From a virus: a DNA stretch of 35,787 nucleotides. This document shows positions 22,907 through 29,728 of the stretch, in pieces; the first letter of the stretch is position 1, and each line of letters begins with the position of its first letter. A model generated the notes under the pieces. It was not told the origin of the DNA, made no database searches, and saw only the letters and a program-made list of their open reading frames with translations. The translations under genes and the position numbers were made by a program. The stretch lies in the IMG/VR virus record IMGVR_UViG_3300027824_000009, positions 1 to 35,787 of that record; one strand, 5' to 3'.

Positions 22907-23104
22907 ATGACCAACAAACCGGACATCACCGCGGCCTTGGCACGGGACGCCGACGGCCTCGCGGGCGCCTTGCGTGTGCTGCTCGACCAAATCGGATCGT
23001 ATCCGGGAGTAGTACTGCCGCAGGAAATCACCGGCCTGTGTGAGCTGCGGTTGACTGTGCACGCGGCCATCCAAGCAATGTGGGACTGGGAGGGCACCCG
23101 ATGA
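22907..23104 (+). CDS. First early gene, small helical protein
   Basis: 65 residues, MTNKPDITAALARDADGLAG, then LRVLLDQIGSYPGVVLPQEI. AGGAGG sits 9 bases before the ATG, the strongest ribosome site nearby; the frame opens earlier at 22844 but without such a site. It resembles small early phage proteins of no known function. Stop overlaps the next start (ATGA). Confidence 0.65.
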   Translation: MTNKPDITAALARDADGLAGALRVLLDQIGSYPGVVLPQEITGLCELRLTVHAAIQAMWDWEGTR

Positions 23105-23370
23105 CCGAACGCGAGCAAGCGGAGGAGATGGTCAGGCTAGCCTGGTCCGACTGCGACGCGGCCGGCGAAATGCGCGAATGGAGCCGCTGGTCTGGCCGGC
23201 GGGATGACCAGAAGGCCATTGCCGCGAACCTGATCGACGAAGCGGAGCAGATGTGCCAGGACAAGACGGGGGAACAGGTCTCGCTGGCGGCGATGCTCCG
23301 CGCGCGGAGCCTGCTGATTGACGAGGCCGACGCCTGGCTGGCGCGCGACGCCGAGGTTGGTGCGCCATGA
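23101..23370 (+). CDS. Small early hypothetical protein
   Basis: 89 residues, MTEREQAEEMVRLAWSDCDA, then REWSRWSGRRDDQKAIAANL and RARSLLIDEADAWLARDAEV. Acidic and helical. ATG chosen for the ATGA overlap with the first early gene. Followed, again by overlap, by the heptad-repeat gene. No family recognised. Confidence 0.6.
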   Translation: MTEREQAEEMVRLAWSDCDAAGEMREWSRWSGRRDDQKAIAANLIDEAEQMCQDKTGEQVSLAAMLRARSLLIDEADAWLARDAEVGAP

Positions 23371-23999
23371 ACCGCGCCTTGATCCGGCGGCGCTCCTCCC
23401 CCCTACCCGCCGGCCTCACCGGCGACTGCTCCGGCCTCACTGGGGACTGCTCAGGACTGCGCGGCGACTGCACCGGCCTACGAGGCGATTGCACCGGCCT
23501 CCGCGGCAACTGCTCCGGCATTCGCGGTGTATGCACGGGCCTCACGGGTGACTGCACCCTCCTACGGGGCGATTGCACCGGCCTCGTGGGAAGCTGCACC
23601 AACATTCGGGGCGACTGCACCGGCCTCACCGGTGATTGCTCCGGCCTAATGGGCGATTGCTCCGGCCTGGATGGCGACTGCACCGGCCTCCAGGGCGACT
23701 GCACCGACCTCCGCGGCAACTGCTCCGGCCTCCAGGGCGACTGCTCCGGCATCCGCGGCAACTGCTCCGGCCTCACCGGTGACTGCTCAGGCCTCCTGGG
23801 AAGCTGTACGGCCCTACGGGGCGACTGCACTGGCCTACGCGGCATATGCAGCGGCCTCACGGGCGACTGCACCGGCCTCACCGGGTTCTGCACCCGCATC
23901 ACCGGCGACTGCACCGGCCTCCAGGGAGACCTGGACGCCTGCTGGCTGACCCCCGAAGAGCGCCGCGCTGGCGTCGCCATATTGGAGTTGGTGGCATGA
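23367..23999 (+). CDS. Cysteine-centred heptapeptide-repeat protein
   Basis: 210 residues. After a 16-residue basic head (MNRALIRRRSSPLPAG), residues 17-191 are 25 perfect-length heptads of the form (L/I)-x-G-(D/N)-C-(S/T)-G with no gap. Of these, 24 carry the Cys at position 5 and only the last reads LQGDLDA. A 19-residue cap follows (CWLTPEERRAGVAILELVA). Phage proteins with heptads of the GD-V/L-(S/T)-G-L-x type and a similar GDLDAC/ERxxGI ending are known to me as uncharacterised; one Cys per repeat is what stands out here. Regular Gly and aliphatic spacing suggests a narrow beta-solenoid with a ladder of cysteines. It is encoded between two early small genes and the ERF gene. Not a pentapeptide-repeat protein (period 7, not 5). 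Confidence 0.8.
   Translation: MNRALIRRRSSPLPAGLTGDCSGLTGDCSGLRGDCTGLRGDCTGLRGNCSGIRGVCTGLTGDCTLLRGDCTGLVGSCTNIRGDCTGLTGDCSGLMGDCSGLDGDCTGLQGDCTDLRGNCSGLQGDCSGIRGNCSGLTGDCSGLLGSCTALRGDCTGLRGICSGLTGDCTGLTGFCTRITGDCTGLQGDLDACWLTPEERRAGVAILELVA
23415..23939 (+). repeat. 25 tandem 21-bp repeats
   Basis: In-frame repeats close to GGCCTCACCGGCGACTGCAC (unit 21 bases) without a single length error over 525 bases. Third-position changes are scattered (TGC kept, GGC/GGT/GGG mixed), so the copies are old enough to have drifted in DNA while the protein motif was kept. This indicates selection on the protein and not a fresh slippage tract. Confidence 0.85.
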
Positions 24000-24847
24000 C
24001 GACTGACGAGGCATCTCATATACCGGCGGACTGCGGCGTTGTGGACAAAGGCTACAACGGTGAGCCACGGCAGCTCGGTCCCGATCCTTGGTCTCCAGAG
24101 GAGAACGCGGCGCGCGAGAAGCTGGCGGCAGTCGGCGACCAGCAGGTGGTCATCCAACACGCCCCGGGCTCACTGCTGCCGGCGATCGTGCAACTCGCAT
24201 CCGACCCACGGGTGGATGTAACCAAGCTGGAGGCCATCCTGCTTATGCAGGAACGCATGGAGGCGCGCGAGGCTACTACGCTATTCCATGGCGCCTTGGC
24301 GCGGCTCCAGGCGAATATGCCGAGAGTTAAGAAGAACGGGACGATTGATCTGCGCAAGGGCAGGCCCGTGCCGTTCGCAAAATATGAGGATGTCATGGCA
24401 GTAGTGGGGCCGATGCTCGCCGCGGAAGGCTTTACGGTCTCGTTCAGCGAAGGAGAACCGGGTCCATTGATTAGGTGGGTGGCGACCTGGCGCGCGCACG
24501 GCCACACCGAAAGCAACACGATCTCGCTTCCCCCCGATACCGGCCCTGGCAGGAATGAACTGCAGGCCAGAGGGTCCACGAACTCATATGCAAAGCGGTA
24601 TCTGGTAGAAGACTTTCTGAACATCGTCAGGGAGGGCGCCGACGATGACGGCCATCGAGGGGGCGTGCGGTTCATAGATGGCGCGCAGTGCCGTCAGATA
24701 GAGGAGCTGCTGGCGGAAACCAAGAGCGACCGCGACCAGTTCCTAGCGTACTTCGGCGCTTCCGATGTGGCGACACTGGAGCAAGCCGCCTTTGTACCGG
24801 CGACCAACATGCTTAACATCAAGCTGCAAAGGATGACGACGCCATGA
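23996..24847 (+). CDS. erf: ERF-family single-strand annealing protein
   Basis: 283 residues. The ERF core is about 92-225: LFHGALARLQANMPRVKKNG, PVPFAKYEDVMAVVGPMLAA, GFTVSF, then RNELQARGSTNSYAKRYLVE with DFLNIV, followed by an acidic DDDG stretch. The C-terminus (IDGAQCRQIEELLAETKSDR, FLAYFGASDVATL) is a small helical tail seen in many phage recombinases. ERF proteins anneal complementary strands and circularise P22-type genomes after entry. Paired here with a YqaJ exonuclease 220 bases downstream, forming a lambda-Red-like two-component system. Confidence 0.88.
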   Translation: MTTDEASHIPADCGVVDKGYNGEPRQLGPDPWSPEENAAREKLAAVGDQQVVIQHAPGSLLPAIVQLASDPRVDVTKLEAILLMQERMEAREATTLFHGALARLQANMPRVKKNGTIDLRKGRPVPFAKYEDVMAVVGPMLAAEGFTVSFSEGEPGPLIRWVATWRAHGHTESNTISLPPDTGPGRNELQARGSTNSYAKRYLVEDFLNIVREGADDDGHRGGVRFIDGAQCRQIEELLAETKSDRDQFLAYFGASDVATLEQAAFVPATNMLNIKLQRMTTP

Positions 24848-25068
24848 CCTCAATTAAGGCGCCCGATCCGGTCTGCTGGTTTGACGCCTTTGGCGTCTGC
24901 CGCTGCGGGAAATCGGCACAGGGAGTGCTCCGGGGGCCGCGCAACGAAAGTTTCGGCCCCTACTGCACCAAGTGCGCCACTTCCCGACTGGCCAAGGCCC
25001 AACGCGAACGTGCGGCATGGTTGAAGGCCAACGATAAAGAACCTAACGAAGATAAGAGGATGACATGA
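24844..25068 (+). CDS. Small zinc-binding protein between recombinase and exonuclease
   Basis: 74 residues. CWFDAFGVCRCGKSA followed by YCTKCATS gives C-x7-C-x-C-G ... C-x-x-C, a zinc finger, and a basic/acidic helical tail (AKAQRERAAWLKANDKEPNE). Coupled to both neighbours by ATGA overlaps. Possible helper of the recombination pair; no known family recognised. Confidence 0.65.
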   Translation: MTSIKAPDPVCWFDAFGVCRCGKSAQGVLRGPRNESFGPYCTKCATSRLAKAQRERAAWLKANDKEPNEDKRMT

Positions 25069-25787
25069 TAGAACACAATGTAGACCAAGGGTCGGCCGCG
25101 TGGCACCAACTGCGCGCCCGCATCCCCACCGCTAGCCAGTTTCACAGGGTCATAACGCCCGCCCGGCTCAAGGCCTCGGAGGCTCGCTGGAAGTACGCCG
25201 TCGAGATCATCGCCGCGCGCGTGCTGAACTGGCAACCGGAAAGCCTCGACAAAATCGAGCACATAGAGGCCGGCAAAAACAAAGAGCCGATGGCCGTTTC
25301 CCAACTCGAATTTACGACTGGCCTACAGACGCGCCGCGTCGGGTTCATCACAACAGATGACGGACGTTTCGGCGCGTCGCCCGATCGGCTCACGACGCCG
25401 ACAGGATTGACCACGATCGAGGTAAAATGCCCCACCGTGCCGACGCATCTGCAATACCTGCTGCTAGGCCACGATGACGCCTATGTTTGCCAGGTTCAGG
25501 GTCAACTATGGGTGGCAGAGGCAGACAAGGCCATCTTCTACAGCTTCCACGAACGGATGCCGCCCTACCTAATCGAAACCGTCCGGGATGCGGCCTTCAT
25601 CAAATCCCTTGCCGACAGGCTAAATCAATTCCACCACGAAGTAGCGGTGCTGGAGGATCGCGCCAGATCACTCGGCATATACCAAGCGTTCCAGGAGATG
25701 CTACCACCGGCCGAAATAGCCGCCTCCTCGATAACAAGTGAGGCCGAAGCGAGCAGCGAACTAGAATCATGGTTGGAGTTGGAATGA
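25065..25787 (+). CDS. YqaJ / lambda-exonuclease-like recombinase nuclease
   Basis: 240 residues. MIEHNVDQGSAAWHQLRARI is the usual start (Q-G-S-x-x-W-x-x-x-R). FGASPDRL (Asp107), IEVKCP (Glu119, Lys121) and YVCQVQGQLWV (140-150) are the PD-(D/E)xK motifs of YqaJ and lambda exonuclease. It degrades one strand of double-stranded ends, giving single strands to the ERF protein. Typical length for the family. Followed by a holin-like gene. Confidence 0.92.
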   Translation: MIEHNVDQGSAAWHQLRARIPTASQFHRVITPARLKASEARWKYAVEIIAARVLNWQPESLDKIEHIEAGKNKEPMAVSQLEFTTGLQTRRVGFITTDDGRFGASPDRLTTPTGLTTIEVKCPTVPTHLQYLLLGHDDAYVCQVQGQLWVAEADKAIFYSFHERMPPYLIETVRDAAFIKSLADRLNQFHHEVAVLEDRARSLGIYQAFQEMLPPAEIAASSITSEAEASSELESWLELE

Positions 25788-25788
25788 A

Positions 25789-26082
25789 ATGAGCGGAACA
25801 GACAGCGCCCCGCCGGGGCCAAACCAACGCGGGGCCGTTATCACCTCAGTTGTCGGCCAGGTCACGTTCCTTGGCGCTCTGACCTTCTCCGGCTGGCTTG
25901 CCTGGACCCAGAAGGATGCCGCCTCTATCGCCTTGTTCACGGCACTCTGCGGCGCAGCCTCGACCAATGCCACAACGATTATCGGCTTCTGGGTCGGGTC
26001 CGCGCACGGCTCGCAAGCGAAGGACGGCACGATTGCCAACCTCGCCCTTAAATCCACGCCGCCAACCGGGACAACGCCATGA
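25789..26082 (+). CDS. Holin-like membrane protein
   Basis: 97 residues. Two hydrophobic segments: about 18-42 (VITSVVGQVTFLGALTFSGW) and 48-70 (ALFTALCGAASTNATTIIGF), then WVGSAHGSQAKDGTIANLAL, the polar G-S-x-x-G-S-x-x-K tail that is frequent in small phage holin-type proteins. Such proteins make membrane holes at the end of the cycle. It precedes a lipoprotein gene, as in lysis cassettes. No endolysin is next to it, which weakens the call slightly. Confidence 0.65.
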   Translation: MSGTDSAPPGPNQRGAVITSVVGQVTFLGALTFSGWLAWTQKDAASIALFTALCGAASTNATTIIGFWVGSAHGSQAKDGTIANLALKSTPPTGTTP

Positions 26083-26327
26083 AAACCCTCATCTACACCT
26101 TATGCACGATCGTCGTCGCCACCCTCTGCGCTCTCGTGCTCTCCAGCTGCACCGCGCAGCAGATCAATCAAAACCCCGGGTACGTGCAAACCCACTGCGA
26201 TCCCAACTCGTCACTATCGATCATCGGCGGGGCTAACGCTTTCAACGGGCTGAACGGCAGCATCACCTGTAACGGAAGTGTCACCGTCCAGTGGGGGCCC
26301 GTGCCTCCAGCTGAGACCGCGCCATGA
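26079..26327 (+). CDS. Small lipoprotein
   Basis: 82 residues. A lipoprotein signal peptide (MKTLIYTLCTIVVATLCALV then LSSC lipobox, Cys at 24) is followed by a short mature part with CDPNSSLSIIGGANAFNGLN and NGSITCNGS, two cysteines that could pair. It is coupled to the holin-like gene by ATGA. An outer-membrane spanin role would suit its place, but it lacks the proline-rich sequence of Rz1; function open. Confidence 0.65.
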   Translation: MKTLIYTLCTIVVATLCALVLSSCTAQQINQNPGYVQTHCDPNSSLSIIGGANAFNGLNGSITCNGSVTVQWGPVPPAETAP

Positions 26328-26872
26328 CCTTGCACTTGACAATGCCGCCGGAGGGCGCGCAGACTTCCACCATGTCAGGTAGATCACTCCCGATAGACCC
26401 GGTAAAACTATCCGGGACACTGAATGTCACCCTGCCCAGCGAAATACTCAAACTCGCCGCCGCCCTGACAAGGCTCTATACGCCAGCAGGAACCGTCGCT
26501 GTTGCTCTGACGGTGCAGGGAGTGACCGTGTTCCTGACCCCAGAGGAGAACCTTCACATGGCTGTCACCCTGTCCCTCGGCCACACGCTGTCCATGAGCA
26601 TCGCCTTCATGGATCAAAACGGCAATCCCATGCTGACAACGCCCACCCCCGACGCGGCGCCCGCCTGGTCAGACACCACGCCGGCTACGGAAACGCTCGC
26701 CCCCTCCGGCGACGGGCTGACCTGCACTGGCACCCCCGTAGCGGTCGGCACCGATACCGTGAGCCTGGCGCTCGCAGTGGGCGGGGCCGCCTTCTCCGCC
26801 ACCCTGGACGTGACCGTTACAGCTGCGCCGCAGGTCCTGACCAGCATCGGGATCGTGCCTGTCGTCAACTAA
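26324..26872 (+). CDS. Ig-like beta-sandwich protein with possible internal start
   Basis: 182 residues. Residues 1-78 (LPIDPVKLSGTLNVTLPSEI, AVALTVQGVTVFLTPEENLH) are beta-rich but unfamiliar. From residue 79, MAVTLSLGHTLSMSIAFMDQ, then PDAAPAWSDTTPATETLAPS and TDTVSLALAVGGAAFSATLD, it reads as a bacterial Ig-like (Big) domain of the type seen in phage tail proteins. GAGGAG lies 9 bases before the codon at 26558 that begins this part, so a 105-residue product may also be made. Coupled to the lipoprotein gene. It ends 57 bases before a strong terminator. Confidence 0.6.
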   Translation: MTLHLTMPPEGAQTSTMSGRSLPIDPVKLSGTLNVTLPSEILKLAAALTRLYTPAGTVAVALTVQGVTVFLTPEENLHMAVTLSLGHTLSMSIAFMDQNGNPMLTTPTPDAAPAWSDTTPATETLAPSGDGLTCTGTPVAVGTDTVSLALAVGGAAFSATLDVTVTAAPQVLTSIGIVPVVN

Positions 26873-26929
26873 CCCCATCCGGGGCGCGGCGGAGCTTCCG
26901 CGCCAAGTTCCTCCCTTGCTACCAAACTG

Positions 26930-26968
26930 CCGCTGTCCTGGCTCGGACCCAGGGCGGCGGTTCTTTTT
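26930..26968 (+). terminator. Rho-independent terminator of the early operon
   Basis: A 12-base-pair stem, CCGCTGTCCTGG (26930-26941) with CCAGGGCGGCGG (26949-26960), two of the pairs G-T, loop CTCGGAC, then TTCTTTTT. It closes the plus-strand operon that began at 22907. On the opposite strand there is no comparable T-run, so it acts mainly on the plus strand. Confidence 0.8.
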
Positions 26969-26983
26969 GCTAGGATGGACGCA

Positions 26984-27328
26984 ATGCCTATCAGACCGGA
27001 GAACCGCAACAAATACCCAAAAGAGTGGCCGGTTATCAGCCTGTGGGTACGCCTCTGCGCGGGATGGAGGTGTGAGTGGTGCAATGCAGAACAAGGCAAG
27101 CCAAACCCGGCAACCGGATCAATCGTGGTGCTGACCGTCGCCCACGTCCTGAATGATGATCCCGGCGATGTGCGGCCATGCAACCTCGCGGCCTTATGTC
27201 AATTATGCCACAACCGACACGACGCAAAAGCCAGAGCGGCAGGAATTAGGTCTCGCTTCCGGGCGACGTTGGCAGTGTCGGACCTGCTATCTCCCGTCGT
27301 TCGCCTGGCCACGCATATGAGCGAGTAA
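26984..27328 (+). CDS. HNH endonuclease
   Basis: 114 residues from ATG 26984, where AGGA lies 8 bases upstream (the ATG at 26975 is too close to it). CEWC (about 29-32) and CQLCHNRHD (about 70-78) make the zinc knuckle pair, and TVAHVLNDDPGDVRPCNLAA holds the first catalytic His and the Asn. This is a small ββα-metal HNH nuclease of the free-standing phage type. Free-standing HNH genes are often near terminase and assist packaging, or are selfish homing elements; here it lies after a terminator, alone between two blocks. The 3' end overlaps the convergent membrane-protein gene by 42 bases. Confidence 0.85.
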   Translation: MPIRPENRNKYPKEWPVISLWVRLCAGWRCEWCNAEQGKPNPATGSIVVLTVAHVLNDDPGDVRPCNLAALCQLCHNRHDAKARAAGIRSRFRATLAVSDLLSPVVRLATHMSE

Positions 27329-27550
27329 TAGGTCCCTCAGTCCCGACACTTCCGATTTTAGCGCCCTGATCTCTGCCGGGTTTGACTCACGGTCCAGCGC
27401 GTCCAGACGAAGGGTATTCACCTTCATCTGGTTCCATCCCGCGCCCAGGAAGAAGGCCATGGTAATGATGGAGCCGGCAAACGCCCACAAGAGCGCCACA
27501 AGCCAAGACGGGGCCGCAAAGCGGAGTTCGCTTTCCTGCTCTGACGTCAT
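27287..27550 (-). CDS. Membrane-anchored coiled-coil protein (spanin- or lysis-like)
   Basis: 87 residues from ATG 27550 (GGGAGGG upstream; the frame runs on to 27592 without a site). One membrane segment at about 14-37 (WLVALLWAFAGSIITMAFFL) followed by a coiled coil (MKVNTLRLDALDRESNPAEI, ALKSEVSGLRDLLLAHM). N-in/C-out with a coiled coil is the design of inner-membrane spanins and of some lysis accessory proteins. It is on the other strand from the holin-like gene, so the link is only by type. The region 27551-27633 has no gene and a CTCCCTGGGAG palindrome. Confidence 0.55.
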   Translation of the reverse strand: MTSEQESELRFAAPSWLVALLWAFAGSIITMAFFLGAGWNQMKVNTLRLDALDRESNPAEIRALKSEVSGLRDLLLAHMRGQANDGR

Positions 27551-27633
27551 CGCACCGCCCTCCCAGGGAGGTCTGTGCTCAAAGGTAATCACATTCCTGT
27601 GAAGAAGCGAGTTATAATTTCGTCAATGCTGCG

Positions 27634-28959
27634 TTACGAGAACCGCATCTGTGTCGCGTACCCGTGCTCGTGCAGGAACGGAAGCTGGTCTGCCAGCTTC
27701 TCCCCGATGTCGGTGCGGAACATGCGGTTTGCGAAGCGCACCTGATCCACGGTGTCGTACACCCGGCGCCGGGCCTGCTCGACCGTGCGGCCTAACCCGG
27801 TCGCCACCGCGACACACTCCCCCGAAGTCTGGCAGATAGTGCCGGCGACTACCTCGCCGTCCCGCATCATAGGGCCTTTCCCGGCCATCACCGCGAAGGG
27901 ATAGACATCCGGCCACGCGCCCTCCAAACCCCGGATCGGGTTGCCCTCGACCGCCTCCGTCGGCGCCCCTCCGTACGGGAAACGCGGCTGCGCAAGCACT
28001 ACGCCGATCGCCACGTCAGTCCGCACCCGCAGGGTGTCCTTGCCGAGCATCAGATCCTTCATCCACAGCACGGGATCGCCGCGGTGGCTCGCGAGCTGGA
28101 TCGGGAAGGCCGGCCATCCCAGGCGCGCCGTGAACTCGAAAGGCCAGCATCGGCCTTTACTGTCGATCCCTGCGCCCACCGCGAAGTCGCCGCGGTGCCC
28201 GGCCGTCCTAAGGATCGGAGCCATCGGCACGAGCATTTCATCGGCAAGCTTGTCGGTCTCGACGTACTGACAAACCGTGCCCATTTCGCCGGTATTTGGG
28301 CCGTTGTCGCCCGCCATGAGCTTCTTGTGCTCAAAACAAGTCTGCCACTTGTCCGGCAGAAAGCCCTCGGGGCCGAACCACCCGGACACGCCGATCTCTG
28401 CAACCATGTCAATCTTAGCCTGGAGCATGCACGGCCCCTTTAGCCGCATGCCGCGCGCTATCTGCCTGCCGAGCCAGCCCACCATGTCGGCCGGATCGTC
28501 GGCAACGTAGGTCAGCGACTTGTCGTCCTCGCTGCCGAGCGTCTTGAACACCATCGGGTCGGGCGACTTGCGCGCGAGCTTCTCGGCTTCCTCGAGGCTG
28601 TTGCACGACTGGTACGCTGGCACCTCGATGCCCACGGCCTGCATCGCCTCCATGCCTGCCTGGCGGTTAATTTCCAGCTCCGCGCTGCGCGCGGTGGGGC
28701 CGAAAATGTCAAAGCCGAAGTCGCGGAAGCGGTCCATCTCGGTCATCCAGCGAGCGTTGCCCGTGGTGATGACAAGCCCGCCCTTGACCCACGCCATGCT
28801 GGGCCGCCAGTCGTCAACGATCGAGATGCTGGAGAAGCCGTCTCCGTCGCGAATCGGCGTGCGGCTCCAGCGGGCGAGCCGCACCTCGTGACCGGCTTCC
28901 ACGGCCCGTAGCGCCAGGCCTAATCCTTGGGATTCCACGTCAGCGATCAGGATGCGCAT
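27634..28959 (-). CDS. PurD-like ATP-grasp enzyme
   Basis: 441 residues from ATG 28959; an in-frame GTG five codons upstream is possible. The N-domain MRILIADVESQGLGLALRAV is Rossmann-like; GPTARSAELEINRQAGMEAM (87-106) and MVFKTLGSEDDKSLTYV (136-152) fit the ATP-grasp lid; EHKKLMAGDNGPNTGEMG (210-227) matches the GpNTGGMG loop of PurD (phosphoribosylamine-glycine ligase), and PFEFTARLGWPAFPIQLASH (273-292) is the metal-binding strand (Glu275). PurD joins an amine and an amino acid using ATP. The usual PurD N-terminal GGREHAL is replaced, so the substrate may differ. Such genes in phages may serve nucleotide supply or base modification. No other purine genes are visible. Confidence 0.8.
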   Translation of the reverse strand: MRILIADVESQGLGLALRAVEAGHEVRLARWSRTPIRDGDGFSSISIVDDWRPSMAWVKGGLVITTGNARWMTEMDRFRDFGFDIFGPTARSAELEINRQAGMEAMQAVGIEVPAYQSCNSLEEAEKLARKSPDPMVFKTLGSEDDKSLTYVADDPADMVGWLGRQIARGMRLKGPCMLQAKIDMVAEIGVSGWFGPEGFLPDKWQTCFEHKKLMAGDNGPNTGEMGTVCQYVETDKLADEMLVPMAPILRTAGHRGDFAVGAGIDSKGRCWPFEFTARLGWPAFPIQLASHRGDPVLWMKDLMLGKDTLRVRTDVAIGVVLAQPRFPYGGAPTEAVEGNPIRGLEGAWPDVYPFAVMAGKGPMMRDGEVVAGTICQTSGECVAVATGLGRTVEQARRRVYDTVDQVRFANRMFRTDIGEKLADQLPFLHEHGYATQMRFS

Positions 28960-28997
28960 TGCTTTCGTCCGCACGTCGTGGCAGAAAAGCTGCTGAT

Positions 28998-29186
28998 ATG
29001 ATCTCTAAAGGTAGTCGGGTGACGCCAAGGGGCGTGGAGCACGGCAACGCAAAGTTGACTGCGGAGCAAGTGCGCGCCATCCGAAGCGATCCTAGACCGC
29101 AGAGAAAAATTGCCGCCGATTTTGGCGTGAGCCACCCCGTGATTGGCTACATCAAAAAAGGGAAGTTTTGGGGCCATGTCGCGTGA
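28998..29186 (+). CDS. Small HTH protein
   Basis: 62 residues from ATG 28998; the frame is open back to 28959 but would overlap the opposing start. VEHGNAKLTAEQVRAIRSDP with QRKIAADFGVSHPVIGYIKK and FWGHV is a homeodomain-like HTH of the kind that accompanies phage HNH and homing proteins (N-A-K-L-T-x-x-Q-V-x-x-I-R ... W-x-H). It is alone on the plus strand, head-to-head with the PurD-like gene (38 bases apart). Regulator or degenerate homing-type fragment. Confidence 0.65.
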   Translation: MISKGSRVTPRGVEHGNAKLTAEQVRAIRSDPRPQRKIAADFGVSHPVIGYIKKGKFWGHVA

Positions 29187-29191
29187 TAACG

Positions 29192-29578
29192 TCACTCGAC
29201 TTTGCCGTAGGACCACAGGCCTAGCATCATCGCCATGGTGTGTTCGATCATCATGGCACAGCGATGCTCGCGCTGATATGGCGCGGCCGGATCGTCGCCC
29301 GGCTCATCGCGCTCGCCATCATACTCCAGATCAAATGCATCCACTTCGCCTTGTGTTATGCCGTGCTTTGCGCATAGCTTAACTTCTATAAGCTCGTGGA
29401 GCGCAATCAAAAATGCCTCGTCCTGGTCGAACGGATCGGCCCCGGTGACGCGGATCACCAGATTGCCGGCGTCGTCCCAGAACCAATCGCCCAATGTGTC
29501 GTATCGCTGTTGCTCTTGCGGGACGGCCTCGATTATGATGCGCGTTGTGAGAGGGGATGGCGGATGTTGACCTGGCAA
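29192..29578 (-). CDS. Conserved phage protein with HELIE motif
   Basis: 128 residues with a TTG start at 29578, supported by GGAGG five bases upstream. RIIIEAVPQEQQRYDTLGDW, then EAFLIALHELIEVKLCAKHG (HELIE), ITQGEVDAFDLEYD and EPGDDPAAPYQREHRCAMMI are the conserved blocks of a phage family common in alphaproteobacteria. The HE pair and later His and Asp residues suggest a metal site, so a hydrolase or peptidase is possible; the function is not known. Confidence 0.7.
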   Translation of the reverse strand: MPGQHPPSPLTTRIIIEAVPQEQQRYDTLGDWFWDDAGNLVIRVTGADPFDQDEAFLIALHELIEVKLCAKHGITQGEVDAFDLEYDGERDEPGDDPAAPYQREHRCAMMIEHTMAMMLGLWSYGKVE

Positions 29579-29728
29579 TACTTCCTCCGTGGCGTTGCGA
29601 TCGGGATGGGAAATTACATCGTATGGTGCATGGTTGCACCCTACTTCGCGCGGCGACGGGACCGGCGCTGGCGCAGATCATGGTCGTTCGATCCGCCGAT
29701 CACTGACCACCGATCCGACCACCGATAA
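29564..29728 (+). CDS. Possible small membrane protein
   Basis: 54 residues, MLTWQYFLRGVAIGMGNYIV, then WCMVAPYFARRRDRRWRRSW. One hydrophobic segment then an Arg-rich tail. GGGGATGG lies upstream of the ATG. It opposes the two minus-strand genes, overlapping the start of one and the end of the other by a few codons, so it is doubtful. Confidence 0.3.
   Translation: MLTWQYFLRGVAIGMGNYIVWCMVAPYFARRRDRRWRRSWSFDPPITDHRSDHR

Noticed and set aside
23415-23939. Repeat array considered as CRISPR or minisatellite
   Set aside because: Unit is 21 bases without spacers, in frame, and the protein motif is kept while codons vary.
23367-23999. Pentapeptide-repeat protein (gyrase-mimic type)
   Set aside because: The period is seven, not five, and the A(D/N)LxX pattern is absent.
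23132-24160. 342-codon minus-strand frame with a repeated Pro-Val-Gln-Ser-Pro pattern
   Set aside because: It is the antisense of the 21-bp repeats, which keep all frames open; it opposes four coupled plus-strand genes.
27551-27633. Promoter for the membrane-protein gene (TATAAC on the minus strand)
   Set aside because: No -35 element at a credible distance was found.
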